This document shows, in pieces, positions 1 through 10,750 of a stretch of DNA of 64,000 bases. Below the pieces are notes generated by a model that did no database searches, was not told where the DNA came from, and was given only the letters and a program-made list of their open reading frames with translations. Both the position numbers and the translations under genes were made by a program. Source of the DNA: Phytoseiulus persimilis (lineage: Eukaryota > Arthropoda > Arachnida > Mesostigmata > Phytoseiidae); the NCBI GenBank assembly GCA_037576195.1, contig CM075101.1, positions 29,574,001 through 29,638,000 of the forward strand, written 5' to 3'. Within the stretch, counting starts at the first letter, position 1. Every line of letters starts with the position of its first letter.

Positions 1-36
1 AGATGCGATTCGTCCGTTCGGGTGCCGAACTTGGAT
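1..36 (-). CDS. A2M-like gene, exon 6 (MG4), cut by the window edge
   Basis: Twelve codons, IQVRHPNGRIAS, follow the acceptor CTCTTGCAG. They match the usual strand after the proline-glycine of MG4. The exon runs out of the window. Confidence 0.8.
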   Translation of the reverse strand, partial: MQVRHPNGRIAS

Positions 37-2850
37 CTGCAAGAGTTGGAGTGACGCGTCAGCCGAGGATTCCGGCGAAGCAGTTCGAATCGATCGCTTG
101 CATTCTGTCTTAGTTCATTTCGGGCACTTTGTGTAACACACCGTCGCAAGAGCCGGGAAACCGGGCCGGATCTCCGGCTGCATTTGGCTGCTGATTTTGT
201 ACAGGTTCCTCTCGAACAAGGCTTTATCGGAGAACCCTGACTCCCGCTTCGAAGTTGACTTCTCGAGAACCACAGCCTCTATGAGGAGTCGTCTCTGGAT
301 AACGCTGGGCTGCCAGGCATCACCTATCTGGTATGGTGTCAGGTCCACTTGGAACTCGGCCTCTCCCTGCTCGTCCAGCATCGTCCAGTTCCCCGCGCTC
401 TCTGGAATTCAACGATCCCAGGTTTTGGAGGAGGGTTCGTCGAAAAATGAAATATGAGCGTGAAACCCTCTTCTGCGGGTACCAAAGGGTGATTACCCTT
501 TGTATTGGATCTTGTAGAATTTGACTCACGGTGTTGCTGAGGGTCACCGACAGCTGTCTTCAAGAACTCCTTGATCATAACTTGTCCGCGAACAGGTTTA
601 CCGTAGACGTGGGTCGCTTTCACCGTGACCGTCACCAATTTCATACTGGGTATCAGCGTCTCCGGCATATCGACCTCAACTCGGAATGTCGGCAGAACAT
701 ACTCTTCCATGGCGAAAGTCAGCCTCTCGCTCTGTTTGAAGCCATCTCCATACAGCACCATGACGAGCCATTCACCGAGTAAAGGATCATCCGGCAATGT
801 GAAATTGGCACTGAATAAACTCCGGTCGGGCTGGTAGAAGTCCTGAGACATGGCCAATTGTCCGTGGGGGTTCTGCAATGCGATTCTTGCGTCAAAGCAT
901 CACTAAACCATCGTGAGCACCGCGATTTCATTTGGGAGCTTTCTATTCGGATGTTTTTGGATTTCCAATGGACACGTTGAGAGCAACGCCCCGAGAGCAA
1001 ACGGATATCTACCTCTTGCTCGGTTCGGTTCATTCGTTTTCGCACCCTTGACTCACAGCTGACGTGATTCGGGTGACTTCACACTTCTCCTGGTGGATCC
1101 CGGCGTCTCCTCATGATTCTCACTCACCTTAACTTGCAGGCGATAAGTACGATTGGCTGGCAGGAGATTTTCGTCTGTCGCCATGAAGCGGATGTGCACA
1201 GTCGTCTCCTTTGGATTGTAGAGTGGCTTATCCGTTTGGAGGAAAATATGACCGGACTTTTGAGAGACCCTCAGTGTTCGGGATCTCTTCAATCCGTTGA
1301 GGGTGGTTTTCAGATCGATATGCGGTGTAAAATGTTGATTTATTCCGAACGTCAGAACCGCAACCTGGAAGGGAGTCGTTTGTTGAGCGAAGGAACTTCG
1401 CCTCCAATGTCTGCAGGTACCATGGAGGCGCTCACCTGTCCCCCTCTCAGGTCGACTGCCTGAGGAGAATACAGATCGTCGTCGCTGAGATTCGGGTTCT
1501 CCTCAAGTGTGATTTCTCCCCGAAGAACCCCGCTCTTGTCATTAATTACAAGAATCGTCTCTTCGTTACCGGCAAGCAGCTGGCTCGGAGCTACGATGAT
1601 ATAGGCTCTGAAAAGTTGTGGACATTATTTTCACTGTGCCACCTCCCGGCGTTTCCCGACTAGATAGCTCCCTAGCCAGTTTTCTTCGTTGCTTCATTCT
1701 CGTGACATGCGACGGGAAAGTAAGATAACGACGTTGTCTCCCCTCCATATTTCGTCACTTCTAGTCGATCGTAGGACTCGGAATAGAAGTATGTACAGCT
1801 GTCTTCACAATGTGGTCGTCACATGTCGTAACATGTCTTGAATGGAGGAGAACATTGAGAATCAAGTTTTCTATCCCGTGCCATGAGGAGTTGTTCATCA
1901 TCGATGAGCCGGGCTGCATATCACATGTAGGCTTTGGAGGCTATTGCTTCCGGCGGCGAATTTTCTGTCAGCGGCGGAAAGTCTCTCGAGGAGTCGTTCC
2001 CAGGTTTCATTTGGGAGTCCCATTCAAAGTTCTTCTCATTCCGGAAGGAAGATGGCTTGTGGCAGGATGAAAAGTAGCAACTGCTCTCCCTCCTTTCCAA
2101 ATCGGGAAACGTAGGGTTTTTACAGCGTGCTCCAGATCACTCGGAGAGCTGAATCTGGAGCAATGTTCTCTGTACACCGCCAGGAATTTTTCGAAGAAAT
2201 TCTCTTCGCCCCATTTTTCCGTGAAGGGCCTTCCATTCTCATACTGAACCTGCTCGAAACCTAACGGCGCGCGATTATTTTCTGACGCGCGCGAGGAGGA
2301 TCAAACTGAGGAGGCAGCTCGGAGGGCTCTCTCTACCCGAGCTTCTCGAATGTTTGCAATATAACATTTTCAGAATCTGACGTTTCTGTCGGAGGAGTAT
2401 CGGCTGAACAACAATCGATCTCCATCGTAGCACAGAAGACATTCAGGTGTCGATCTTGTGCCAAAATATTCCAGAAGTTATTCCGATACTCGTATTTGGT
2501 TTTGGTTGATCTGTCGTTCCCTTTCTTGGTTTGTGTGTGTGTCTTACTCCGACATCGGGCGAGAAAATCAGACCGAAGCCCGCCGGTATTCTCTGTCGCT
2601 TCCGAGCGGAGCCAGACGATCGACCCGGTCCGGTAGCCATGGGGTTTGGTGTTCCGCGCACGAGAAGCCTCGGGCTCATCGCGACGATTCATTGAGGACG
2701 GCTTTGGAAGACTGCTACGCAGCTCTGCGTTGCCGTTCTTGAACGCTATTTTCAATCGTTGGCTATATTCTTGTAAGGAGTCTTGGTCTCTCACCTTGCG
2801 AGCGCGGATATCGCGCAGAGTATCAAGAGCTGGTAATAACTCGACGTCAT
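1..2850 (-). CDS. Alpha-2-macroglobulin / complement-like (thioester-family) protein, N-terminal half, partial
   Basis: Secreted protein of the A2M/C3/TEP/CD109 superfamily, whose members trap proteases or tag microbes through a macroglobulin (MG) domain ring and usually a thioester. Six exons (2795-2850, 1436-1607, 1128-1364, 530-872, 142-401, 1-36) join without a phase conflict into 368 codons. Residues 1-18 are a signal peptide (MTSSYYQLLILCAISALA). MG1 opens with AYIIVAPSQLLAG. MG2 has the family signature GHIFLQTDKPLYNP near residue 114 and PLLGEW near 185. YVLPTF at about 213 ends MG2 and leads into MG3 (VYGKPVRG). MG4 begins at EIRPGFPALAT. Three N-glycosylation sequons (NRT, NFT, NWT) are visible. 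The bait region, thioester and receptor-binding domain lie beyond the left edge, so macroglobulin, TEP and complement C3 types cannot be separated here. The call rests on domain similarity recognised by eye. Confidence 0.9.
142..401 (-). CDS. A2M-like gene, exon 5 (MG3 to MG4)
   Basis: Carries LDEQGEAEFQVDL, the second half of MG3, and the start of MG4 (PEIRPGFPALAT). The acceptor GAATTCCAG fits the phase 1 of exon 4. The donor ACG|GTGTGT is acceptable but not strong. Confidence 0.85.
530..872 (-). CDS. A2M-like gene, exon 4 (MG2 and MG3)
   Basis: Begins NPHGQLAMSQ, equivalent to the DPKGN strand of macroglobulins, then PLLGEWLVMV and EEYVLPTFRVEV, and closes in the VYGKPVRGQV strand of MG3. 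Ends in phase 1 at the donor C|GTGAGT. Confidence 0.9.
1128..1364 (-). CDS. A2M-like gene, exon 3 (end of MG1, start of MG2)
   Basis: Phase 0 on both sides, 79 codons. It holds GHIFLQTDKPLYNP, the most conserved N-terminal motif of the family, then the PANRTYRLQVK strand before the donor AAG|GTGAGT. Confidence 0.9.
1436..1607 (-). CDS. A2M-like gene, exon 2 (MG1)
   Basis: The acceptor TTTTCAG and the donor CAG|GTGAGC frame 57 codons that begin with AYIIVAPSQLLAG, typical of the first MG strand in macroglobulins. An in-frame reading past the donor soon meets a stop. A 71-base intron ending in CTCCCTTCCAG restores the frame at VAVLTFG. Confidence 0.85.
2795..2850 (-). CDS. A2M-like gene, exon 1 (start codon and signal peptide)
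   Basis: The ATG is followed by a short polar stretch, a hydrophobic core (LLILCAISALA) and the donor AG|GTGAGA in phase 2. The next exon supplies one base, giving Arg-Ala-Tyr-Ile-Ile-Val-Ala-Pro, the usual start of MG1 just after signal cleavage. The ATG is also the start in the local context, because the cleaved leader leads straight into MG1. A CAG just upstream could be an acceptor for an untranslated leader exon. Confidence 0.8.
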
Positions 2851-5800
2851 GCTGAACACTTCAGGAGCAAAACAAGACACTTCACTGAATGGTTGCACTC
2901 TTTGACATCACGACATGATGGTGGTCACCGAGTTCACGAGCTTTGGTGTCGCCAGGTTATCGGCTCTCACGAAGTAGTTGTAGCGTGCGCCAATCCTAAA
3001 CTTGAGGTTGGAGCGGCTGACTCTGTTTTCTGACTGTTTCTTTGAAAAACCGTAGTTGTTCACTGACACGAGATGCTAGAAGGTACACTTCCGCTGATTC
3101 TGCTCGTGGTGTCGATGAACGTGTTTGCCTTTCTGATCGTACCGTCAGACTAACACTGGTCCACAGTCTGATGCTGAGGCTGAATGACAGTCAGACGATG
3201 GAGCGAACGGATAGGAGGACCGCAATGGTTGTTAGCTCGTTGTGTGCGATCTGGAGAGGTCGTTGTCAGAGCCGTTCTTTCCCCGTCTTCTCTCTAGAAA
3301 ATCTCTTTCGTTTTCTCGTGCTGGGCGCATTCCCTCACACACACGCCGTCGAACATGTCTCAACCATCCGGGAGAAACATCTGAGAGGAGGGAGAGCACT
3401 CTCAGTAGTCGCTCAATTTCGCAGACATAATGAACATTCTCTATGCCAGGGTGAATCTTGTTCAAACATGTTGCCCGGTGCGACTCTTTGCCGCCCGATC
3501 ATGCCGTACTCCGGCTTTCTCGCCACCGAACCCCATGGCGAACATAGAACCTGTTCAGACTTGGGAATACGAAGGTTAGGTGCTCGTGCAATCGAAGTAA
3601 TCCGATGATGGAGAGCACAAAAACTCGAGCCATCGATGGAAAATAAAGGGTTCACGCGCATCGCCGCCTACGGAAGTCCTCTACGCGCCTTCCGAACGAC
3701 CTCAGATGAAAGACTCCTTGAGAACGCGACATCTGCCCGGATTTCGCCGCTAGAAACGATTCGAGGGCCAGAACATTCCAGTACCGATGACTCGCGTGAC
3801 TTCGGGCACGAGACCTCACGTGCTGCTTGTAGTCACCTAAGGCGCACTTGCAAGGGCAAGGTCTTCCGAGTCTTTTCTGGATCCGACAGCAGAAGAGCTC
3901 AGTGAACGATTTGCGCAGAAGTTGATCCGTCCGGGCTCCGCTGATTCGTTCCAATTGTCTATGTGAATACTGCGAACTACTGCCGGTAACCGTCTGTACC
4001 AGAGAAGCAGAGCTCCAACGCATGAATAGAATGATATTCGATCAGCGTGCAGCGCATCGCTTCTCGAGGAGTCGCTTCGACTTTGGGAAGTTCGAAGAAT
4101 TTCCTGAAAATCCACCACCGATTCGCACCGACACTGTGTACATTTATTGGAGCGCTCGCATCCACACGTCTACATTTTCTGATTGATCTTCAGCGAGAGC
4201 TTCCTCGGGAATTCTCTTGCGACCGACAGCTCCATTCAGCCCACTCTCGATTACTGTCTGATGAACAACTACCTTTTCGATCCCTAGCTGCCGACGAGTC
4301 TGAGCTCATGCATGTACCAGCGAGTGAGGCTCGTTCCGGGCTAGCTCGAGATCGCGCCGCGGATTGTGTGTCATCATGAACTTTCACTTTACGAGTTTCA
4401 CCCGTTGACGGGCTCGGGCAAAGTATACAAAACACATTCTCGCTCCGATGGCAGGGCTGGAATATATCATTCGCAGTTCAGAAGTGCTTCCGTCGGACGA
4501 TTATCACAACAAGGCTCCATCGATCAAGCGATTGATTGTGTATGAATGATTTTCCTACCGGTTGGGCCCTACCCTGCGATTTTATGGGTGTAGCCCCAGG
4601 AGTGAAAAAATAAGTAGCCTTCACCCAATAACAGCCGATCCGGTTCTATCCGAAACCCGTGTTCCGTTCCGTTTCGGGGTTTCTCCCCTACTGATTGGGT
4701 GAGTCCTGATGTGCAAGCTCGCTGCCGCTTCCGGAGTTCGAGGTTCCCGCTTTGTCGCGGGGGGAACGATGCCGAAATGAGTGAGTGTTCTTCAAAACGG
4801 AGCAGGAGGATCGAGCGACTGAATTCCGAATTCTCGGGGCGATCCGCCGCCAGGAGATTCGTTGATTGAATAACTCTGTAGCTCCACGAGAGCTCTGGCC
4901 ACATAGACGCGACAAGACGGCAGACTACTTGAAGGTGAACAGTATTTTCTTCTGCTACATCTCAAATCAGTCTTGAGTTAGAGAGGTGACCCCCGTAGGG
5001 GCAACGGTGTGCTCTCTCGATGCGGTCCGGAAACCATGTGTTTTCGCTGAACACCATGTGGGTATCGCAGATGCTCAGTGAGCGGTAGAAACCATTCGCG
5101 AGTGCGACCCACCAGGCCATGTGAGAACACGGGCCTTGTTCTCGGGTACACGCTCCGGAGGTATACAAACGCCGGTGGGTGATTTCGGAGCGTATGTATC
5201 TTCCTAATTGCCCCAAGCGGCACAAGCGTCCAATGTCTCTGTTTTCTTTCGGAACAGAGACTATGTCGACGCGTCGAAGCAGCCGTTTTATCGCGAGGAT
5301 AGGAACCGTCTCGGATTTCAAATGATGATTTCGTGTCAAGGATGTGAACCCCTACCATGAGAGCAATACGTACAAGATGAGATGATTTCGCCGTTCTTCT
5401 TGCTCTTGATACTCGATAACACGCGGATTTCCCAGAAGCTCTTCCGGCTGATTCTAGCAGGCCGAACCACGTTTCGCGCTGAGCCGTGACATTGCCCACC
5501 TTTTCCGTTCATTAACGCGCATGCGAACCCGCTTCTGATGAGCATTGTCGTGGGGAATAACCCCACGATATTGAGGAAAGAGAGGCTCGGCAGGCGAAGG
5601 AGTGTATAACTCAGATCCATTCAGGAGGTTTCCTTCATTGAGCATGGAAGCTCCCTCTCCCCGTCTCACCCCTCCCCCTCGAGACGCTCTGGAAATATTT
5701 TCGCAGATGTTCTACGACACTTTCAGGCTCGCCAAACTCGGATGCTTCGATGCCCTATAGAAATCCAATAAAATGGCCGAAACAGACTCTGAGGAGAACA

Positions 5801-7313
5801 ACGGAAATGCCGATGTCGTGCAACTGCTTCCAATCCCGTGACAGCGTCCGACAAGCAGTTTACCGGGCCTTGAGCCGCCTATATTTTATGAGAGACGTTG
5901 AGATACTGTCAGGGCAATTCGTTCCAATCGTACTCTCGGAAACGCTCCGAGTAACGATCCGAGGGACGTTCTGAAAATTCTTCTTGAAAGCTTCAGAGAA
6001 TCTCCCCAAGTGGGATATCCTGACCGTACTCCAATAAATGCTCCTAGATTTCTGCGGAGTTAGCGGTTCTGATCATGTATATGGATTATCGCCGATATGC
6101 TCCCGGATTGAATCGTTCTGATCATATTTCCGAAAATTCCCGCTGGTGCTCGAAACCCGTCGTTATGATCATAGATCTGGGAGCGTATGGAGATACTTCT
6201 AGAGTCGGACGTTCTGATATCTCAACAAAACCTTACGGAAACCTGGCAGAGGCTCAACAGAAAACCTCATCCTGAGCATCAATCTCGTCACATTGCAGCA
6301 TTCGACGGCCGGCTGTGGGCAAGCCAGCAGAATCGACCCTAGGCGGACTGATGGGAAATATACAGAGAAGCCCCAGCCAACCTTGATTTCAGCCCTGTGC
6401 CACTCAGTTTCCCCGAAAGGAGAATCATTCGAAGCCGATATAAAACTGCTCGTCACTGGAAGTAAAGTTGTACCAATGTTGTCGCAGCTTGATGGGGCTC
6501 TGAGAGTCTGGTTCATACAATCAGCGATATCTGATTCAGTCATGTCATCTCCAGATCATTTAACTGTAAAACTATTGCCGTTACTTTGAATGGCGTGCTC
6601 CAGAATTCTACGGGCGCTCCGGTGCTAACGGGAGCGCATGCAAGTTTCCTTTCTGCGACTGTTCCTGTCGAGGAAGGCGAAGGATAACTGCCCTCGCAGT
6701 GGATGTACTGTACGGACGAAATCCATCGCGAGGACCGATGCTGTTAACAACTTATTCTCATGGAGAATTTGTTCAAAGATGTCGACTGCGCAATTACATC
6801 GTGATCCTACCCTGTTTTTATGACATACTGATCATCACAGTGTTGTGATGCCGTTTTCGTTAAAACAAATACCTTTATGTAGATGAAGACCCATCAAATT
6901 GGATTGAATTGAATAATCATGAAGCTTTGAGCGACTCTCTGCTCAGCCAACTATTAGAGCGGGCTGCACTTCATTTCCGCGCGAAAGTTTTCAAAGAGTG
7001 GAACTGGACATCAATAGGATTTCGTGCGATGGTGTGTAGATTCAGAAAGGACTTGTCGGCGTTTAGTGAGTGAGAAGAGTATCGTCACGCGAAGTATCGA
7101 ACACGGGCAGATGTGATGGGTCTGAGTATCACCCACGAGCCTTCTCGTCTTGACGGGCTCCTGGGAAGGCCAAACACCCACACCTATTCCGAGAGTTTAG
7201 TAGAGAGTCTTGCAAATCTCTCGCTATTCCCACCATCGATTGGTACTTTTCAAGGACATCTGAAATGAATCCAAGGCGACCCGAAAAGTAACTGACGACT
7301 CTGATTGAGTCAG
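2851..7313. other. Intergenic stretch, no supported gene
   Basis: About 4.5 kb between the start of the macroglobulin-like gene and the tentative plus-strand orphan gene. Open frames up to 188 codons exist on both strands (for example 3042-3608 and 4978-5499). They overlap each other and match no family I recognise. The region must hold the promoter of the left gene, but I see no convincing TATA box. Confidence 0.4.
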
Positions 7314-7317
7314 CGGG

Positions 7318-9620
7318 ATGCTCGTCGAAGCTATGGAAGTCATGCGTAAGAGCAACCGTCCGGTGAGGGCGGGGACTGCGGTCCAGAATAGCGTGAACTG
7401 TCCTGGCTAACGTGGTTTCAAAGGGCGCTGAACTGCCGAACTCGCTCGCTCTAGATGAGGTATGAATTATTGAATGCATAGCATCCTCCTGACACTGCCA
7501 GCCTTATCCTCACAGACGGATATGGGTGGTCGTGCGAGATTGACCTCTCCGAAGCTCCCTGTCCAGACTGAGAAATCCCCGATTAACCAACTGCGCACAA
7601 CTGCTGTAGCGCTCTGATACGACTCTCTGGCTAATCCTGAATGAGAACGATGATGAGCCACGACGTCCTTGAAGTCCTGCGCATCTGTGTCGAGAAAATC
7701 CAGAGTCGCTGACTGATTGAAAACTCGAATCTCTTATCTAGTAATGATAATTTATTGTTTGTCATTCTGTATCCCCCCTCGATTTCCAGCGTCTCCTGTT
7801 CATCTCCCCTTCCTTCAGTCGTCTTCCCCTGAGTGACTTCCCGTCATTCTGTGTGCATGTCTGTTTCGTGTGTGTGTATCTGTGGGTAGGTTCCTCCTCT
7901 GTCGTGTATCCAGTAACAGTCATCATTTTCGAGTGTTCACAAAAGTACAAAGCGAATCAGTACCAAAAAGCGAAAACCAAGAAACATCGTTCGCGTAAGT
8001 GTATGGTTTTCCTCGCTGTTGGCGGTGACTTTCGTATCGAATGAGACTTCGTTCACCAGATTGCTCAAAGGTGATCTCCTCTCTGCTGGAAGCTCGAACG
8101 CGCCCCGTGTAGGTCTGGTAGAAGTTTCCCCATTCACCGCTTTCAGCACAGGGACGCTAGCTCTGAAATTACCAAACTCAGTTTTCCTTTTTCGCTCCTC
8201 TGCGGTCGTTCCTCTAAGGAGAGTGCTTCCCTAGAGCGGCATCGAAGGTCGTCGGAGCTCCCATTAATCCAAGCCTCCAAGTAAGTTAGATACTTTCTGT
8301 TCCTCTGTTACCGTTCACTATCTCCCGTTTCGGAATCTCTGAACTGAAACAACTTTTCTCTTTCCCGATCGATACCTTAGCGTCTGTGTCAGCCATTGAT
8401 CGAAACAGTCACTCTCCGCGATCCAATTTTCCCAGGGTATGCTCGACGGACACAAATCCCGACAATCTTTCGAAAAATCGAAATTCGAGCCCCCCTGTCC
8501 GTTTTCCCTTTTGTGCCGTTCTCGGCCGTGCCTGCCACAGAACCCAGCTCCTATGATAACTTTATCGAAGAATGGCTCGATCGACCTGAGTTGTTGCAGA
8601 GGGTAATCAGTCTGATTGAATTCTGCTCTCAGTAGGCTTGACGAATTCGAGATTGACGAATACGACACTCAAATGACTAACAGAAAAGACGCGTTGGCAA
8701 CGATAACCTCATCCTGCTCATTGTTTTCTTCCTGGGGTCTCGACATGTCATCCCGTAAGGTTTGCGGCATGCTTAGGTGAGATTGTGTACCTTGAATTAG
8801 AAATCTTTTCTGTTCTCGGTGCCTCCGGTGAACAAACGCCAATGGCTTCTGGGTGAAGTATCTCCTGTTGTAGCTTTGATTCATTGAATAGCTTAACGTG
8901 AAAGTCGGCGGTTCCATCATCGCGCTGCTTTTCAGGTATTTTCGCTTTGTCTAATCTCTCTTCCGATCGTCAGCGAGTGACGTCGACAACAACGTCTGGA
9001 GTCAGGAGATCAGCCAAAGCAAGTGAAAAAGTTCGGCTGCGAATAGCCCTCAACAACACTGAGGTATAAAGACGTCGAATCTAGAAGGCGCCAGTAACGT
9101 GACCCTCGCAAGGTTCGCACTGCCGCCCAGGAAAGACGTCATGTTGGTCGATAGTTAGAAAAAGCGAGGTATACTCTGAGTCTGTTCTGAGAATTCGGGG
9201 CGTGCTTACAAGCCTTCTTGAAGAAGAGAGTGCCAGTTGGTGGCTGTCATTATGGAATTTCGATGCATGGGTCACGATATACTGACGGCCATGAGTTGGA
9301 GAGTTCTGGATTCAGACGCCTCGTCATGGTCCACGGTCGAGGCCAAAGTCTTTCAGATGGTACCCGGGAACGTCCAACTAAACCCTTCGAAATCTTCCAT
9401 CGATTTTTTCCCGCGGATTTCATGCCAGGAATCATGTGCTTCGAGGCTTCGCAGTTTCGAATCAGATGATTCCGGATCAGCGGATACAGCGTTCATGATT
9501 GCTTTAGGATATGAACTCGGCTTAGCTCCCACTTATCTAGGACTCTGGCCTTCTCTCGAAGACGATGCGTCCTCAGACTCCTCTACCGAAAAATCTACCG
9601 AAGACAAATATGATGTATGA
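7318..9620 (+). CDS. Tentative orphan gene, nine exons, disordered serine-rich protein with acidic tail
   Basis: I do not recognise this protein. Exons proposed: 7318-7345, 7502-7605, 7920-7994, 8219-8280, 8436-8496, 8541-8602, 8684-8754, 8936-9063 and 9237-9620. The phases join into 325 codons with no stop. Good splice signals include GC|GTAAGT at 7995, CTCCAA|GTAAGT at 8281, CCC|GTAAGG at 8755 and the acceptor CTGCTTTTCAG at 8935. The first two thirds are rich in Ser, Lys and Arg (RRSSELPLIQ, a possible basic-kinase site). The last exon is mixed and ends EDDASSDSSTEKSTEDKYDV before TGA. An AATAAA follows 174 bases after the stop. Weak points: the fifth intron is only 44 bases, the last acceptor lacks a pyrimidine tract, and alternative frames exist around 7914-8602. 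The start exon may be internal. Confidence 0.35.
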
Positions 9621-9793
9621 TGAAAGTCGTATCGTAACGAAGGGCGTAAATCCCCTTCGACAGCTCTTACTCGCTCGTCTGTCATTGACGTCTACGCTTC
9701 ACGCCCTCGAAACCAGGATGCAGTAGCAAAAACGTCCGCCATTAAAGGCGATTCCGTCTTCTGCACCACCGTTCTAGACGCCAGCGTGCAGCA

Positions 9794-9799
9794 AATAAA
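9794..9799 (+). promoter_or_regulatory. Candidate poly(A) signal AATAAA
   Basis: A canonical hexamer downstream of the stop of the tentative plus-strand orphan gene, followed directly by TA-rich sequence. It supports a transcript ending here, but the AT-rich setting makes a chance match possible. Confidence 0.35.
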
Positions 9800-9843
9800 T
9801 ATATATATAATTCTTATGTATATATATATATATTTATATATTT
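9798..9843. repeat. TA-rich dinucleotide repeat
   Basis: Two runs of alternating T and A, separated by TTCTTATG. Simple sequence, noncoding. Confidence 0.9.
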
Positions 9844-9955
9844 TGTCTTATCATCAGCAATGTACTGTAACGATAAACAGAATCTCTTCCTGTAGTGGTT
9901 TGGTATTTGTCTCGTTTGAGTTGTTGCTTCCGCTAGGCTTTGTGAAAAAGATTAC

Positions 9956-10062
9956 GTAGTAGTTGTTGTTGTTGTTTCTTCTGTTTATAGTATCGGTAGT
10001 AGTTTGAAGTAGTAGTGGTAGTTGCTGATAGTAGTAGTGGTTAGAAGTAGTAGTGGAAATCA
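9956..10062. repeat. GTT/AGT trinucleotide repeats
   Basis: Interrupted GTT and AGT triplets over about 100 bases. On the other strand they read as Asn/Tyr/Thr codons, but stops break every frame soon after, so this looks like noncoding simple sequence. Confidence 0.8.
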
Positions 10063-10669
10063 AAGTAGGGATCAACGCTTGCCCGACCATGGGGGTCGGA
10101 ACGCCCTGCAACAACATTTCCAAACATCAATCCGCCTCAAGAACTGCGGGGAAAAAAGTTCGGCTTTTCTCTGTCGCGTTCGCAAACGCTTTAGTGTGAG
10201 TTAGAACGGGAAATGAATCTTTTGGATACTTGGAAAAATAATAACAGATCATCGAACTTTTAGGTTTCTAACGTGAACTGTGGATGAAGACGATGAATTG
10301 ATGAGGCAGCCCTGTTCACGGAAGTGCTTGTGATGAATAGCAATGCTTCGATTGATCGATCGACCGATGGTCGATTCTCGAGAGTATGTGATCTCCAACG
10401 AATGCGTGCTCGTGTGGTTCATGAAGAATGGATATGAATCAATCGATCAATCGAGGACAGATGGATCAACAAATCGATTCATGAACGAGAACGGTGTGGA
10501 GTGAAGTATGGCATGATCTCGCAACATTTGCACCGTCAAATAGTTTGTTTGATCTTGGCTTCGCGTTCAGTGCTTCGCAGATAATCTTTCTCTTATATCT
10601 CGTTTGTCCAATCCAACACCTTGTACCTAACTTGGTTCTGAGGTTTGTGATCCTCGTGGTTGTTCGTCG

Positions 10670-10750
10670 GGATGTTGTTGTAAGGTCTTCAATGTTGTCA
10701 CTGCTGCTGTTGTGATTGCTCCCCAATGTTGGTGGTGTTGTTGTTGTTCT
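10670..10750. repeat. GTT/TGC trinucleotide-rich patch
   Basis: Degenerate GTT, CTG and GGT triplets. The minus strand reads as Asn and Gln runs within a short open frame that has no splice support. Confidence 0.7.

Noticed and set aside
2333..2794. 153-codon minus-strand frame that looks like a gag fragment (DSLQEYSQRLKIAF)
   Set aside because: It overlaps the start of the first intron of the macroglobulin-like gene, directly after the signal-peptide donor, and no other retroelement domain is nearby.
3042..3608. 188-codon plus-strand frame
   Set aside because: Arg/Ser-rich with opposing minus-strand frames and no family match or splice support.
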